Source of the DNA: Pseudomonas sp. 14P_8.1_Bac3
GTDB lineage: Bacteria > Pseudomonadota > Gammaproteobacteria > Pseudomonadales > Pseudomonadaceae
Length of the DNA: 64,000 bases
Assembly (NCBI RefSeq): GCF_025466085.1
Contig: NZ_JANLOD010000069.1
Coordinates: 62,001 to 126,000, forward strand
Direction: 5' to 3'
The notes under the pieces are model-generated. The model had not been told where the DNA came from. It saw nothing but the letters and a program-made list of their open reading frames with translations, and ran no database searches. Made by a program: the position numbers and the translations under genes. Every line of letters begins with the position of its first letter. The first letter of the stretch is position 1. Below are positions 63,861 through 64,000 of the stretch, one piece after another.

Positions 63861-64000
63861 ATGAGGAAATCACTACTCGCCCTGCTCCTTCTGGCCTCGG
63901 CCGGTTTCGCGCACGGGCAAGTGCAACTCAGGGAAGGTTTTCCACAGCAATACACCGTTGTTGCTGGCGACACGCTTTGGGACATCTCCGGAAAATTTCT
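63861..64000 (+). CDS. LysM-domain secreted protein, 3' end outside window
   Basis: An N-terminal signal peptide (MRKSLLALLLLASAGFAHG) and the beginning of a LysM peptidoglycan-binding domain (YTVVAGDTLWDISGKF). Only 46 codons are visible. The position next to def, transcribed divergently, is the usual place of the pseudomonad LysM gene before dprA. Confidence 0.88.
   Translation, partial: MRKSLLALLLLASAGFAHGQVQLREGFPQQYTVVAGDTLWDISGKF

Overview
The window is chromosomal DNA from a Pseudomonas, most likely of the P. fluorescens group. The gene order glmS-deoR-glmU-atpCDGAHFEB-atpI-parBA-rsmG-mnmG-mnmE-yidC-yidD-rnpA-rpmH | dnaA-dnaN-recF-gyrB is the Pseudomonas replication-origin neighbourhood. 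The core protein sequences and the REP elements (GTAGGAGCGAGC...GCTCGCTCCTAC) fit that group. No rRNA, tRNA or CRISPR array was seen.

Region 1 (1-24427) is an accessory island in the Tn7 attachment site, 24 bp past the glmS stop. Its right end carries three copies of GTGACAAnnTTTATT at exact 20-bp spacing. Next come tnsA, a remnant that looks like the tail of tnsC, and a TnsD/TniQ gene. tnsB and most of tnsC are missing, so the island probably cannot move by itself. The left end lies outside the window. Cargo, right to left: a short second TniQ; a QueC-like / PfkB-deoxyribosyltransferase / SagB-like nitroreductase operon with a small glycine-rich protein; a convergent adenine methylase + OGG-type glycosylase operon; an IetAS pair (AAA ATPase + subtilase) whose ietS is frameshifted; an ApeA-like HEPN gene with an in-frame stop; a three-helix membrane protein; orphan HipB- and AbrB-type proteins; helicase and umuC remnants; five unassigned or loosely assigned genes; an OLD-like ATPase-TOPRIM nuclease; and a PD-(D/E)XK protein cut by the window edge. 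It reads as a partly decayed defence island.

Region 2 (24452-45036, nearly all on the minus strand) holds core genes: amino-sugar synthesis (glmS, glmU), ATP synthase, chromosome partition (parAB), tRNA and rRNA modification (rsmG, mnmG, mnmE), and membrane insertion / RNase P / L34 (yidC, yidD, rnpA, rpmH).

Region 3 (45037-51807) is the presumed oriC plus dnaA-dnaN-recF-gyrB. Two parS-type palindromes lie inside recF. A second DnaA-box cluster between mnmG and mnmE copies the layout of the oriC cluster, with the main boxes at the same distances.

Region 4 (51808-64000) has an orphan hcp gene, then plsC, gmhB, glyS-glyQ, tag, an LpxL-type acyltransferase, a PilZ protein, a TPR protein, trkA, rsmB, fmt, def and the start of a LysM protein.

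The most interesting candidate for an undescribed system is the block 16085-20354. QueC-like enzymes and OGG-like glycosylases occur in type IV CBASS and QueC-like ones in Qat defence, but here they sit with a fused PfkB-deoxyribosyltransferase, a SagB-like enzyme and a tiny Gly/Ser-leading protein, with no CD-NTase in view.
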